Positions 1-8,347 of a stretch of 9,026 nucleotides of DNA are shown piece after piece. The notes below the pieces were generated by a model. It was not told the DNA's origin. It made no database searches and saw only the letters and a list, made by a program, of their open reading frames with translations. The stretch is from an uncultured Flavobacteriales bacterium. GTDB lineage: Bacteria > Bacteroidota > Bacteroidia > Flavobacteriales_D > Sanyastnellaceae. Positions within the stretch are counted from its first letter, which is position 1. Each line of letters opens with the position of its first letter. A program made the position numbers and the translations under genes. Location of the stretch: positions 1 through 9,026 of the forward strand of contig CAJXOV010000064.1 of NCBI GenBank assembly GCA_913057815.1, written 5' to 3'.

Positions 1-47
1 GAGATGTAGAGAGGTCTCGTGGGCTCGGAGATGTGTATAAGAGACAG
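1..47 (+). other. Illumina Nextera i7 adapter contamination (not genomic)
   Basis: Seen directly: bases 1-5 (gagat) match the end of the P7 flow-cell primer. Bases 6-13 (gtagagag) match the Nextera N707 index as written in the primer. Bases 14-28 are the Read 2 adapter arm, and 29-47 are the 19-base Tn5 mosaic end (agatgtgtataagagacag). The parts lie in the exact order and spacing of a tagmentation library end, so this is leftover library sequence, not a natural transposon end. Genomic DNA begins at 48, a tagmentation junction and effectively the contig end. The index and P7 matches are from memory of the kit sequences; the Read 2 arm and mosaic end are unmistakable. Confidence 0.98.
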
Positions 48-2915
48 CTCCTGTGTAGCTATAGTTTTGTCTTCAGGAGCTGAAGACTTTATTACTTCAC
101 CGTTTTCATCCAATGCTGCTTCTTGAATTATGGGCTTAATTGGCTTGGCAGCTTGAGCTTTCAATCTAGCGGCCTTTTTTTCTGCTATAGTTAATGGCTT
201 ATTAGAAACTGACTCTCCAGAAATTGAATCACCTGACTCTTCCAGGTCATTCTGGCTTCCGTCACTATCTTCATTTCCCTCAGAGTTTGAGTAATCATCA
301 GCATCTTCTTCCTCACCTGAAACTCCACGGCTTCCACCAGCTGTACCTAACAGCTCACTTAAGGCATCTGATTCTTTCTCAGCATCTGCTTCTAACATAC
401 TCACTTCTGTTACAGGAAGTGCGTGCAGCTTATTCCCTAGCGCTTTAATACCTTTTACAGATATGAACTTATGCAGGTCTAATTGCTCGTCTTCTTTATC
501 TCTGGTCTTTTTAAATTTCTTATTAAATCGCAAATTAGCCATCGGATAAAACGCTGTAGAGATAGATTCTAACCTACTGTTTTCACCTTCTGATATAAAC
601 AACACCTTCTTGGAGGTAGGTTCCGCCAAGAATCGTTTTACATAGAACGCTTCCTTTTCACCGTCATAATGCACCGCAGAAATAGGTTTTTGAGGAATCC
701 ACTTTTCCAGATGGATCATTCCATCATCGAAGTGAGTACTTAAATCAAATCCTATCAACTTGTATTCTCCGGTGTTTAGAATTACCAATATTTTATCAGC
801 AGGCTGGAACTCGCCTAGGAAGTTTCCTCTTTCTTCTATATTCAGTCTGGTTACCGCTGGGTCAAACCATATCTTTCTGGCTCCTAGCGTAGAAACTCCT
901 TTTTCTTTCAGCTCTACTTTTCTTATTAAGAACTTGCTCAACGTGTTTCCACCAGAAGCCCTTCCTTTAATGGCTAGCTCCGCAAAATCATAATCAAACC
1001 TTAACTTCTTCAATCGTGCCGTAGGTTTCAATACCACCTGAACTACCTCCGCCTCAGCATTGGCATTGGCAGTGAAGTAAAGCACTTTAGAACCCTCTGT
1101 TCCTTTAGTTACAGGATATTCCTTGTCTCTAGTAATAGAGTTTACAAAGAATCGTTTCACCATAGCTTTCCCTGCTTTACCGTCTTGGTATATAAGGTTG
1201 TAAACCGTACGCTTGTCCCCTTTCTTCCATACGGCTATGTGTATGATTCCCTTACCAAAGAAGCTTTTCGTGCTAATTTTAGAAACCTGCATAGCTCCAT
1301 TTTTACGGAAAACTATAATGTCGTCTATATCTGAACAGTCGCACACGAATTCACTGTCTGATTTCTTTAGCCCAGTACCAGCGAATCCCTCTTCGAGGTT
1401 TACGTATAACTTGGTATTGGCCACGGCTGCTTTGGCAGCTACTATAGTGTCAAACGAGCGTATTTCAGTTTTCCTCTCTTTTCCTTCTCCATATTTCTTT
1501 TTCAGCATCTTGAACCAATCCACCGAATAATCGGTAAGGTTGGCCAGGTTGAATTTCACCTCTTCCAGCTCTGCTTCTATTCCTGCTATCTTTTCATCAG
1601 CTTTGAAACTATCAAACTTAGATATACGCTTGATTTTTATTTCTGTAAGCCTCGTTACATCTTCATCGGTTACTGTGCGTAGCAAATGTTTGATGTGTGG
1701 TTTTAAACCCTTATGAATAAAGCTCAATACTTGTTCCCAAGTCTCAGCCTCTTCTATATCACGGTAAATTCGTTTTTCAATGAAGATCTTCTCCAGACTA
1801 GCAAAATGCCAATTCTCCTCTAGCTCAGCCTTTCTAATGTCCAGTTCCCACTTCAGTAAATCCTTCGTTCTTAAAGCTGAATAGTGTAACAATTCGCTTA
1901 CCGCTAAGAACTGTGGTTTGTCATCTTTAATTACAGTAATGTTCGGAGAGATACTCACCTCACAATTGGTAAATGCATACAGTGCATCTATGGTTTTATC
2001 TGGAGAAACTCCAGAAGGGAGATGGATGACTATTTCCACATCTTCTGCGGTGTTATCTTCTATCTTTTTTACCCGAAGCTTTCCTTTATCATTCGCCTTT
2101 AAAATACTATCTATCAGTGAACCTGTAGTAGTTCCAAATGGAATTTCTGTAATCACTAAAGTCTTGGCATCTTCTTTCTTTATTCTGGCTCTAACTCTGA
2201 TTTTCCCACCTCTCAAACCATCGTTGTAGAGGCTCATATCGGCCATTCCACCGGTTAAGAAATCAGGAAGTATTTTGGTCTTTTTGCCACGCAGCGCATC
2301 TATGCTCGCATCTATAATCTCTATAAAATTATGAGGAAGAATCTTACAAGCCAATCCTACCGCTATTCCTTCTGCTCCATGCGCTAAAAGCACCGGAAAC
2401 TTAGCCGGAAGCGTATCAGGTTCCTTCGCTCTCCCATCATAAGAAGTCAGCCAATGAGTGGTTTTGGCGTTGAACATGACTTCATTACCAAACTTAGATA
2501 ATCTGACCTCTATATACCTAGGAGCCGCTGCACGGTCACCTGTTAGCGTATTCCCCCAGTTTCCTTGAGTATCAAATAAAAGACCTTTCTGACCAATCTG
2601 AACCAGCGCATCACCTATGGCAGCATCACCGTGCGGGTGAAACTTCATGGTATTTCCTATCACGTTGGCCACCTTGTGGTAACGTCCGTCTTCGAGCTCT
2701 CTAAGCGAGTGTAGAATTCTACGTTGTACGGGTTTTAAACCATCATTCATATGAGGAACAGCACGCTCCAGAATCACGTAAGACGCATAATCCAGAAACC
2801 ATTCGTTATACATGCCATCCACCTGAATAACCTTGTCTAACTGGTTCCCACCACCCGAATCCTGCTCGAATTCTTCGTCTCTCTCTAAATTATCGTCTTC
2901 TGAATGTTCAGTCAT
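48..2915 (-). CDS. parC: DNA topoisomerase IV subunit A, 3' end missing
   Basis: Breakage-reunion subunit of the type IIA topoisomerase that decatenates replicated chromosomes with ParE. The frame is open for 956 codons from ATG at 2915 and reaches the adapter without a stop, so the C-terminus is missing. Seen: the winged-helix core with QRRILHSL (residues 65-72), HPHGDAAIGD (93-102) and RAAAPRYIE (128-136), where Tyr134 is the expected DNA-linking catalytic tyrosine. A beta-pinwheel-like C-terminal domain follows, with repeated blade strands such as DDIIVFRKNGAMQVSKIS and DKILVILNTGEYKLIGFDL. The last roughly 115 residues are low-complexity: an acidic Ser/Asp/Glu stretch (about 865-900), then a Lys/Ala-rich stretch (about 909-929). 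Bacteroidota ParC proteins are usually about 850-950 residues, so little should be missing. No GyrA-box was noticed. The start lies 14 bases after the parE stop and no other start fits the N-terminus better. GyrA is the alternative, but pairing with parE argues for ParC. Confidence 0.95.
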
Positions 2916-2929
2916 TGGTAAATCGTCCC

Positions 2930-4789
2930 TTACGCAGCTTCAGTATCCTCCACTGCGTCTTTTTCTACTTTTAAATTATTTATTATATACTGCTGTCTAT
3001 CAGGCGTATTCTTACCCATGTAGAAAGAAAGCAATTCAGAAATAGCAGCCTCCTGCCCTAGCACCACAGGGTCTATTCGCATATCTTCACCTATAAAATT
3101 CTTAAACTCATCTGGGCTAATCTCTCCCAATCCTTTGAATCGTGTTATCTCAGATTTTCCTTTCAGTGCTTCTATTGCCTCTTGCTTCTCTAGTTCAGAG
3201 TAGCAGTAAAACGTTTGTTTTTTATCTCTTACTCTAAACAGTGGCGTCTGCAATACATACACATGACCTTGTCTTACCAAGTCTGGAAAAAACTGAAGAA
3301 AGAACGTAAGCAGAAGCAATCGTATATGCATCCCATCTACATCAGCATCAGTAGCTATAACCACCTTTTGGTAACGCAGCCCTTCAAGTCCGTCTTCTAT
3401 GTTTAGAGCTGCCTGTAAAAGGTTAAACTCTTCGTTTTCGTAGACTATTTTCTTGGTCAGTCCATAACTATTCAGTGGCTTTCCTTTCAAACTAAATACA
3501 GCCTGAGTATATGGGTCACGCGACTTCGTAATGGAACCACTGGCAGAATCTCCCTCGGTAATGAATATGGTGGTTTCTTCCCTTCTATCCTTCTTTAAAT
3601 CTGTGAGGTGCGTTCTGCAGTCACGTAATTTCTTATTGTGCAGATTGGCCTTTTTGGCTCTGTCTCTGGCTAGTTTCTTAATTCCCGCTAAGTCCTTTCG
3701 CTCTCTTTCGCTTTGCAATATCTTTTTAAGCAATCCATCAGCAATAGCAGGATTCTTATGCAGAAAATTATCGAGCTCTTTCTTCAGAAACTCCAGAACA
3801 AATGCTCTCATAGTCTGCCCACCCGGCTCCACTTCTGTAGATCCTAACTTGGTTTTGGTCTGACTTTCAAAAACAGGTTCCATCACCTTCACAGCCACAG
3901 CTGCAGTAATACTAGAACGGATGTCTTGGGCATCGTAGTCCTTTTTGAAGAAATCACGAACCACTTTCACATACGCCTCTCTGAATGCGCTATGGTGCGT
4001 TCCACCCTGAGTAGTGTACTGTCCGTTTACGAAAGAGTAATAATCCTCTCCATAACCGTTCGTATGAGTAATAGCTACTTCTATATCTTCACCTTCTATA
4101 TGAATGATCGGATATAACGTCTCTTCATTTATGCTATTCTCTAGCAAGTCTTTAAGACCATGCTCAGAGGTGTATTTCTCACCATTGAAATTAATGGTAA
4201 GCCCTCTATTCAGGTAACAGTAATTCCAAATAAGACGCTCTACAAACTGCATCTTATACTTGTAATTCTTAAAAATATCTACATCAGGTGTGAACTGCAC
4301 CAGCGTTCCTTTTCGCTTGGCAGTCTCCTCAGCATCAGTAACGCCAGTAAGATTCCCTACACTGAATTCGGCAACTCTAATTTTATCTTCTCTTACAGAC
4401 TGAACCTTGAAATAAGATGAAAGCGCATTCACCGCCTTGGTTCCTACTCCATTCAGTCCTACAGATTTCTTAAACGCCTTAGAATCATACTTTCCACCCG
4501 TGTTCATCTTGGAGACGACATCCACTATTTTCCCTAGTGGAATTCCTCTTCCGTAATCACGAACTACTACTTTATCATCCTTGATATTCACATCTATAGT
4601 TCTGCCCGCGCCCATCACGAACTCATCTATGCAGTTATCCATCACCTCCTTAAGAAGCACATAAATCCCATCATCAGGAGAAGAACCATCACCGAGTTTT
4701 CCGATATACATACCAGGTCTCATTCGGATGTGTTCTTTCCAATCGAGCGAGCGTATATTATCCTCGGTATATTTTACTTCTTCTGACAT
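2930..4789 (-). CDS. parE: DNA topoisomerase IV subunit B
   Basis: ATPase subunit of topoisomerase IV; it binds ATP, dimerises as a gate and supplies the metal-binding TOPRIM domain that works with the ParC tyrosine. The 619 residues are complete and of usual ParE length, far short of the roughly 800 of enterobacterial GyrB. Seen in order: GHKL ATPase motifs EVMDNCIDE (48-56, Glu48 the likely general base), DYGRGIP (78-84) and the ATP-lid GLNGVGTKA (111-119); a transducer region with QTKTKLGS (310-317); TOPRIM motifs EGDSASG (412-418) and DADVDG (481-486) with metal-ligand acids; then RFKGLGE (550-556). The start ATG at 4789 precedes a typical N-terminus ([24 protein letters not shown]). First gene of the operon; parC begins 14 bases after the stop, implying co-transcription. 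The chance that it is a short GyrB is small. Confidence 0.97.
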   Translation of the reverse strand: MSEEVKYTEDNIRSLDWKEHIRMRPGMYIGKLGDGSSPDDGIYVLLKEVMDNCIDEFVMGAGRTIDVNIKDDKVVVRDYGRGIPLGKIVDVVSKMNTGGKYDSKAFKKSVGLNGVGTKAVNALSSYFKVQSVREDKIRVAEFSVGNLTGVTDAEETAKRKGTLVQFTPDVDIFKNYKYKMQFVERLIWNYCYLNRGLTINFNGEKYTSEHGLKDLLENSINEETLYPIIHIEGEDIEVAITHTNGYGEDYYSFVNGQYTTQGGTHHSAFREAYVKVVRDFFKKDYDAQDIRSSITAAVAVKVMEPVFESQTKTKLGSTEVEPGGQTMRAFVLEFLKKELDNFLHKNPAIADGLLKKILQSERERKDLAGIKKLARDRAKKANLHNKKLRDCRTHLTDLKKDRREETTIFITEGDSASGSITKSRDPYTQAVFSLKGKPLNSYGLTKKIVYENEEFNLLQAALNIEDGLEGLRYQKVVIATDADVDGMHIRLLLLTFFLQFFPDLVRQGHVYVLQTPLFRVRDKKQTFYCYSELEKQEAIEALKGKSEITRFKGLGEISPDEFKNFIGEDMRIDPVVLGQEAAISELLSFYMGKNTPDRQQYIINNLKVEKDAVEDTEAA

Positions 4790-5082
4790 TTCTTAAAGCG
4801 AATGTTTTGCGGTTAAAACAAAGCCTAACGGCCTATTTTGGAAAGGCTAAAAGTAAAAACTATTCACCTCTCAGCCCCTACTACTTCATGTGGTTTTATT
4901 AACATTCACATGTTTTTATGCAGGTTCATATGCGCTGCAACGCTAAGTCAGATAACCCAATGAAAATCTCCCGCCTATCAGATTTGACGAAAAAATGACA
5001 CTCACCCTTCACAACTCTTGCCCAAATATTTTCGTTATATTTAATATGCTAATTTGAAATCAACTTAAAAACCTGAATCATA
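4790..5082. promoter_or_regulatory. Divergent spacer between parE and the CotH-family gene
   Basis: This 293-base AT-rich stretch must hold promoters for both flanking genes. No ORF or RNA gene is visible. For the plus-strand gene, TATATTTA (5036-5043) matches TAnnTTTG at 7 of 8 positions, and TAATTTG (5050-5056) is one base short of it. The only TTG at a plausible -33 site (5018-5020) is 15 bases before the first, shorter than the usual 17-23. For parE, the minus strand carries TAGGCTTTG about 35 bases before the ATG, one base too long. None is convincing alone. The spacer also contains the CATGTG/CACATG inverted repeat listed separately. Confidence 0.5.
4887..4917 (+). repeat. Inverted repeat CATGTG...CACATG followed by five T
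   Basis: Seen: CATGTG at 4887-4892 and CACATG at 4907-4912 form perfect 6-base arms around a 14-base AT-rich spacer, followed directly by TTTTT (4913-4917). It could fold as a weak hairpin with a U-tract on the plus strand, or be a dyad operator between the divergent genes. No plus-strand gene lies just upstream for it to terminate, and arms this short occur by chance, so function is uncertain. Confidence 0.25.
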
Positions 5083-6699
5083 TTGAAAAACCACATACTT
5101 CTAGCAGTAGTTCTGCTTTGCAACGCTTATGCACAAGCGCAAGAGTTCACTCAAAGTGAATTACCAATTATAGTTCTAACGACCAACGGTATAGAAATCC
5201 CTGATGAGCCAAAAATTTTAGGTGATATGGGTATTATTTATGGCGGAGAAGGAGTAGTCAATCAATTGACAGATCCATTTACAGAATACAATGGAAATAT
5301 AGGAATAGAAACCCGTGGGAATAGCACACAGGATTTTGATAAGAAAACGTATACCATTGAATTATGGGATGATGTGCAAAATGAAATTTCTGTAAACCTC
5401 TTAGGAATGGGTGGCGAGGAAGATTGGGTACTTCATGCAATGGTCATAGATAAAACGCAACTAAGAATTCCAATGAGCTTCTACCTAGCTCAACAGATGG
5501 GACATTATGCTGCTGACTGGCGCTATGTTGAAGTCACCCTAAATGGAGAGTACCAAGGGGTTTATATCTTAACTGAACAGATAAAGCGTGATGATGACCG
5601 TGTGGATATAGCCAAACTAGATTTGGATGATTTAGCGGGAGATTCGTTAACTGGTGGTTACATTTTGAGAATGGATTGGACATGGGATGTAGATTATGAA
5701 GATCTTTTTTACTCTGAATATAATTCACAGGCGGGCTACCCGATGCCTTACCAATATTACTACCCTAAAGCAGCCAACATTTTACCAGCTCAAAAAACGT
5801 ACATCAAAGGATTTATGGATGAATTTGAGAATGCGGTATTTGCTGGCGATTACACAAACACTCAAGGATTTAGGTATAATGACTACATAGACACTAAGTC
5901 ATTTGTGGATTTCCTGCTTATCAATGAATTTTCTAAAAACTCAGATGGGTACAAGCTTAGTTCTTATATGCATAAGGACAGAAATAACAATGACAGCAGA
6001 TTAAAAGCGGGTCCCATATGGGATTTCGACCAGACTTATGGTCTTTCTACTGTTTGTTCTTCCGATGTGACCAACGGCTGGACTTATCTTCAAAACCAAA
6101 ACGATTGTGGAGATTTAGAAAGTATGCCTATGTTTTGGCAAGCTATGATGAACGACACACTTTTCCAGAATGCAGCATACTGTCGCTGGAACGAACTGAG
6201 AGAAGGAGTTTTTCACCAAGACTCGATTTTTAACTGGATAGACACTTATGTAGCTTCACTTACTAATCCACTGGAAAGAAATTTTGAGACTTGGGATTTC
6301 ATAGGTGAGCAAATATGGATAGAGCCAGATAATTTCCCCGACACTTACGAAGGAGAAATAGAGTACCTAAAAAACTGGATAACAGAAAGATTAACCTGGA
6401 TGGATGCTAACATGCCTGGCAACTGTGATTTTAATTGGTTAAGCGTAGAAGAACCATCAGCTCTTCCCGATTATTCTATTTACCCAAATCCTTCAAGAGG
6501 TGAGATTAACATTTACCCTTTACCAGGGAATGGTCTTACCATCTCAATTTTCAATTCTATTGGGCAGCTCATGCTAGCGAGTCCTGGAGGAAGTATTCAG
6601 GGAAAATTAGATTTAAACAGCTACCCCAACGGAGTATACTACTTAAGAATCACAGGACAAGATGTTCTAGTACAGAAAAAAATTATCATACAGCGCTAA
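5083..6699 (+). CDS. Secreted CotH kinase family protein with T9SS sorting domain
   Basis: 538 residues. Residues 1-20 form a Sec signal peptide (Lys2, hydrophobic LLAVVLL core, likely cut after AQA or AQAQ). The CotH domain fills about 25-455: IETRGNSTQDFDKKTYTIEL (75-94), LLGMGGEEDWVLHAMVIDKT (106-125), VEVTLNGEYQGVYILTEQIK (149-168), GGYILRMDW (191-199), a probable active-site-region motif GPIWDFDQTYG (310-320), and a distal part with ITERLTWMD (433-441). Residues about 462-538 (YSIYPNPSRG, then NGVYYLRITG) are a type A T9SS C-terminal domain, so the protein should cross the outer membrane and be anchored or released. CotH of Bacillus is a spore-coat protein kinase; the substrate here is unknown and activity is inferred only. 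Four mature cysteines (325, 342, 367, 448) could form disulfides. The start is TTG at 5083: an in-frame TGA at 5074 leaves no ATG upstream, and a downstream start would destroy the signal peptide. It converges on the sulfatase gene with 22 bases between stops. Confidence 0.92.
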   Translation: MKNHILLAVVLLCNAYAQAQEFTQSELPIIVLTTNGIEIPDEPKILGDMGIIYGGEGVVNQLTDPFTEYNGNIGIETRGNSTQDFDKKTYTIELWDDVQNEISVNLLGMGGEEDWVLHAMVIDKTQLRIPMSFYLAQQMGHYAADWRYVEVTLNGEYQGVYILTEQIKRDDDRVDIAKLDLDDLAGDSLTGGYILRMDWTWDVDYEDLFYSEYNSQAGYPMPYQYYYPKAANILPAQKTYIKGFMDEFENAVFAGDYTNTQGFRYNDYIDTKSFVDFLLINEFSKNSDGYKLSSYMHKDRNNNDSRLKAGPIWDFDQTYGLSTVCSSDVTNGWTYLQNQNDCGDLESMPMFWQAMMNDTLFQNAAYCRWNELREGVFHQDSIFNWIDTYVASLTNPLERNFETWDFIGEQIWIEPDNFPDTYEGEIEYLKNWITERLTWMDANMPGNCDFNWLSVEEPSALPDYSIYPNPSRGEINIYPLPGNGLTISIFNSIGQLMLASPGGSIQGKLDLNSYPNGVYYLRITGQDVLVQKKIIIQR

Positions 6700-6721
6700 C
6701 TCCATAGAAGATCATCGAAAA

Positions 6722-8227
6722 TTACTGCTTTACTAATTGATGAATCGTAGTGCCTGTCTGGATAAAATAAACTCCTGATTGAAGAAATGATACATCTATT
6801 TTTGAGTGAGACGCAGACTTTAACATTACTCTACCTGAGAAATCATAGATATAAATAGATTCATTTTTCAACGAACTTACCACATTCAAAATGGATTCTA
6901 CTGGATTTGGATACATCTCAAAAGTTTCGATAGATCTTTCTTCTATGGAAAGTGTTTCTCTGACTTGAGAGAGTTTATCAAAAGCATCTTGCTCCTCAGA
7001 GGTCAAATTCCCCATCCCGTTTAACAGACCGTTTAATTCAAAGGGATCTACCCAAAGATCATAAAACCGCTCTGGAACAGAATCCCAGATGGTGTATTTA
7101 AATCTCTCATCTCTAGCTGACCATCCATAGCCTTTCTGACCATCTTGTATATCGGTAAAAGAGCAATCACGCTGACCGGTATTCTCCTCTGTTAATAAGC
7201 TTTTAAAGCTAAAACTATCTTCGTATTCATTAAGCTCATAACCTGCAAGCTCCGAAATAGTACAGAATAAATCTGAAGAAACTATGAGAGATGAATCAAT
7301 TTCATTCTCCCTAGAAACCTGATTACCACTTACAATTAATGGAACATGAATTCCACCTTGAAAAAGAGATCCTTTGGCTCTGTTGGTATTATATGGCGAC
7401 TGCGCTACTTGACCCGGACTACCATTGTCACCAATGAAGATAATAGTAGTATAGGCAAGCTCATCTTCTGGGATTTCTGAAATTAGTCGCCCTATTTCAG
7501 TATCCAGACTTTCAACCATAGCCAAGTAATAAGGCAAAGGGTCATTCTCAATAATTACATCATCGTCCACAAGTCCATCTGAAGTATGAAGATCAGCTGG
7601 AGGAAGGTGAAATGGTGTGTGAGGTGCATTATAGGCCAGCCAACAAAACCAGGATTGATCTTGAAGGTTAATCCAATCTATGGCTTCATCAGTAAGTTTA
7701 GTAGTGGTATACTCCAACGAGTTCGTTCCTATTCCGTTTTCTGTATAGGTCCAATCTTCATAATCAGAAACGGCTCCAGACATAATTCCTGCATAATGAG
7801 GAACTCCCATAAACATTGGATATTCTGAACTAGCATCACCGCCCAAATGCCATTTACCGATGATAGAACTGCTTAACTCCCCATCGGATTCTTGATTCAA
7901 ATAATTATGCAATATTTGCTCATAAGGATCTATCAAAGCCAGGTTTGTAGCATTCAACACCCCAGTTCTAAATCCGTACTTCCCAGTGATGATAGCCGAT
8001 CTAGTAGGAGAACAAATGGGGTTGGTCCATGCCTTGCTAAACGTCACTCCTGATTCTCTTAAAGAGTCGATGATAGGCGTATTTGCTTTTTGCAACGCCT
8101 CAGGCATAAAACCTAATACAGGATCAACACCTAAGTCATCTACTATAATGAGTAAGACATTGTTTTGCTGTGCAAAAGAAAAAGTGAAAGAAAGAATAGA
8201 CAGAGCTATTATTGAGACTTTTATCAT
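6722..8227 (-). CDS. Secreted type I sulfatase (arylsulfatase-like) with T9SS sorting domain
   Basis: 501 residues; hydrolyses sulfate esters, substrate not predictable. Residues 1-19 are a signal peptide ending SFA before QQNN. The alkaline-phosphatase-superfamily sulfatase domain follows: metal-binding VDDLG (29-33, Asp30 and Asp31), the CSPTR core (72-76) with Cys72 as the residue expected to be converted to formylglycine, then ITGKYGFRTG; GKWHLGG (124-130, Lys125 and His127), APHTPFH (201-207, His203), GDNGSPG (266-272, Asp267 and Asn268) and RAKGSLFQGG (283-292, Lys285). All expected catalytic positions are present, so it should be active if a maturation enzyme (FGE or anSME) is encoded elsewhere. 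Residues about 436-501 (FEMYPNPVES, then SGVYFIQTG) are a type A T9SS domain, directing it outside the outer membrane. Sulfatases in this phylum often act on sulfated polysaccharides or host glycans; no polysaccharide-utilisation genes are seen here, so that role is only a possibility. Confidence 0.94.
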   Translation of the reverse strand: MIKVSIIALSILSFTFSFAQQNNVLLIIVDDLGVDPVLGFMPEALQKANTPIIDSLRESGVTFSKAWTNPICSPTRSAIITGKYGFRTGVLNATNLALIDPYEQILHNYLNQESDGELSSSIIGKWHLGGDASSEYPMFMGVPHYAGIMSGAVSDYEDWTYTENGIGTNSLEYTTTKLTDEAIDWINLQDQSWFCWLAYNAPHTPFHLPPADLHTSDGLVDDDVIIENDPLPYYLAMVESLDTEIGRLISEIPEDELAYTTIIFIGDNGSPGQVAQSPYNTNRAKGSLFQGGIHVPLIVSGNQVSRENEIDSSLIVSSDLFCTISELAGYELNEYEDSFSFKSLLTEENTGQRDCSFTDIQDGQKGYGWSARDERFKYTIWDSVPERFYDLWVDPFELNGLLNGMGNLTSEEQDAFDKLSQVRETLSIEERSIETFEMYPNPVESILNVVSSLKNESIYIYDFSGRVMLKSASHSKIDVSFLQSGVYFIQTGTTIHQLVKQ

Positions 8228-8347
8228 GAATGTTTGACAGTATAATTGGCTAAAGGTTTAACCGAATTACAAATTAAACTGTTTTACGTTAATTTACATA
8301 CGTTTAAAGAGTTTCGCGTAAGTCAGAATATATTTGATTAAAATTCT
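8228..8347. promoter_or_regulatory. Divergent spacer between sulfatase and lipoprotein genes
   Basis: A 120-base AT-rich gap that must contain starts of transcription for both strands. The plus-strand promoter is listed separately. On the minus strand the best candidate is TTAATTTG (complement of about 8272-8279), 7 of 8 to TAnnTTTG, with no clear -33 partner. TACGTT occurs twice in the same direction (8285-8290 and 8299-8304), and GGTTTAACC at 8255-8263 is a short dyad; either could be a regulator site, with no supporting evidence. Confidence 0.45.
8303..8336 (+). promoter_or_regulatory. Candidate Bacteroidota sigma-A promoter for the lipoprotein gene
   Basis: TATATTTG at 8329-8336 is a perfect match to the phylum's -7 consensus TAnnTTTG. 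TTTA at 8303-8306, 22 bases upstream, is a one-mismatch fit to the -33 TTTG. Transcription would start near 8340-8343, only about 5-8 bases before the ATG at 8348, giving an almost leaderless mRNA. The -7 match is good, the -33 weak. Confidence 0.45.

Noticed and set aside
29..47. Tn5 mosaic end as a sign of a natural transposon
   Set aside because: It is joined to the Read 2 arm, an index and P7 sequence in library order, so it is a reagent sequence.
224..4420. Several plus-strand open frames of 60-110 codons across the parE-parC region
   Set aside because: They run antisense to strongly conserved topoisomerase coding sequence, have no recognisable domains and are explained as shadows.
4822..4848. 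AGCCT/AGGCT inverted repeat upstream of parE
   Set aside because: Arms are only 5 bases, do not extend inward or outward, and the loop is 17 bases; easily chance.
6700..6721. A shared bidirectional terminator between the convergent genes
   Set aside because: The 22 bases contain no stem with a T-run on either strand that I could see.
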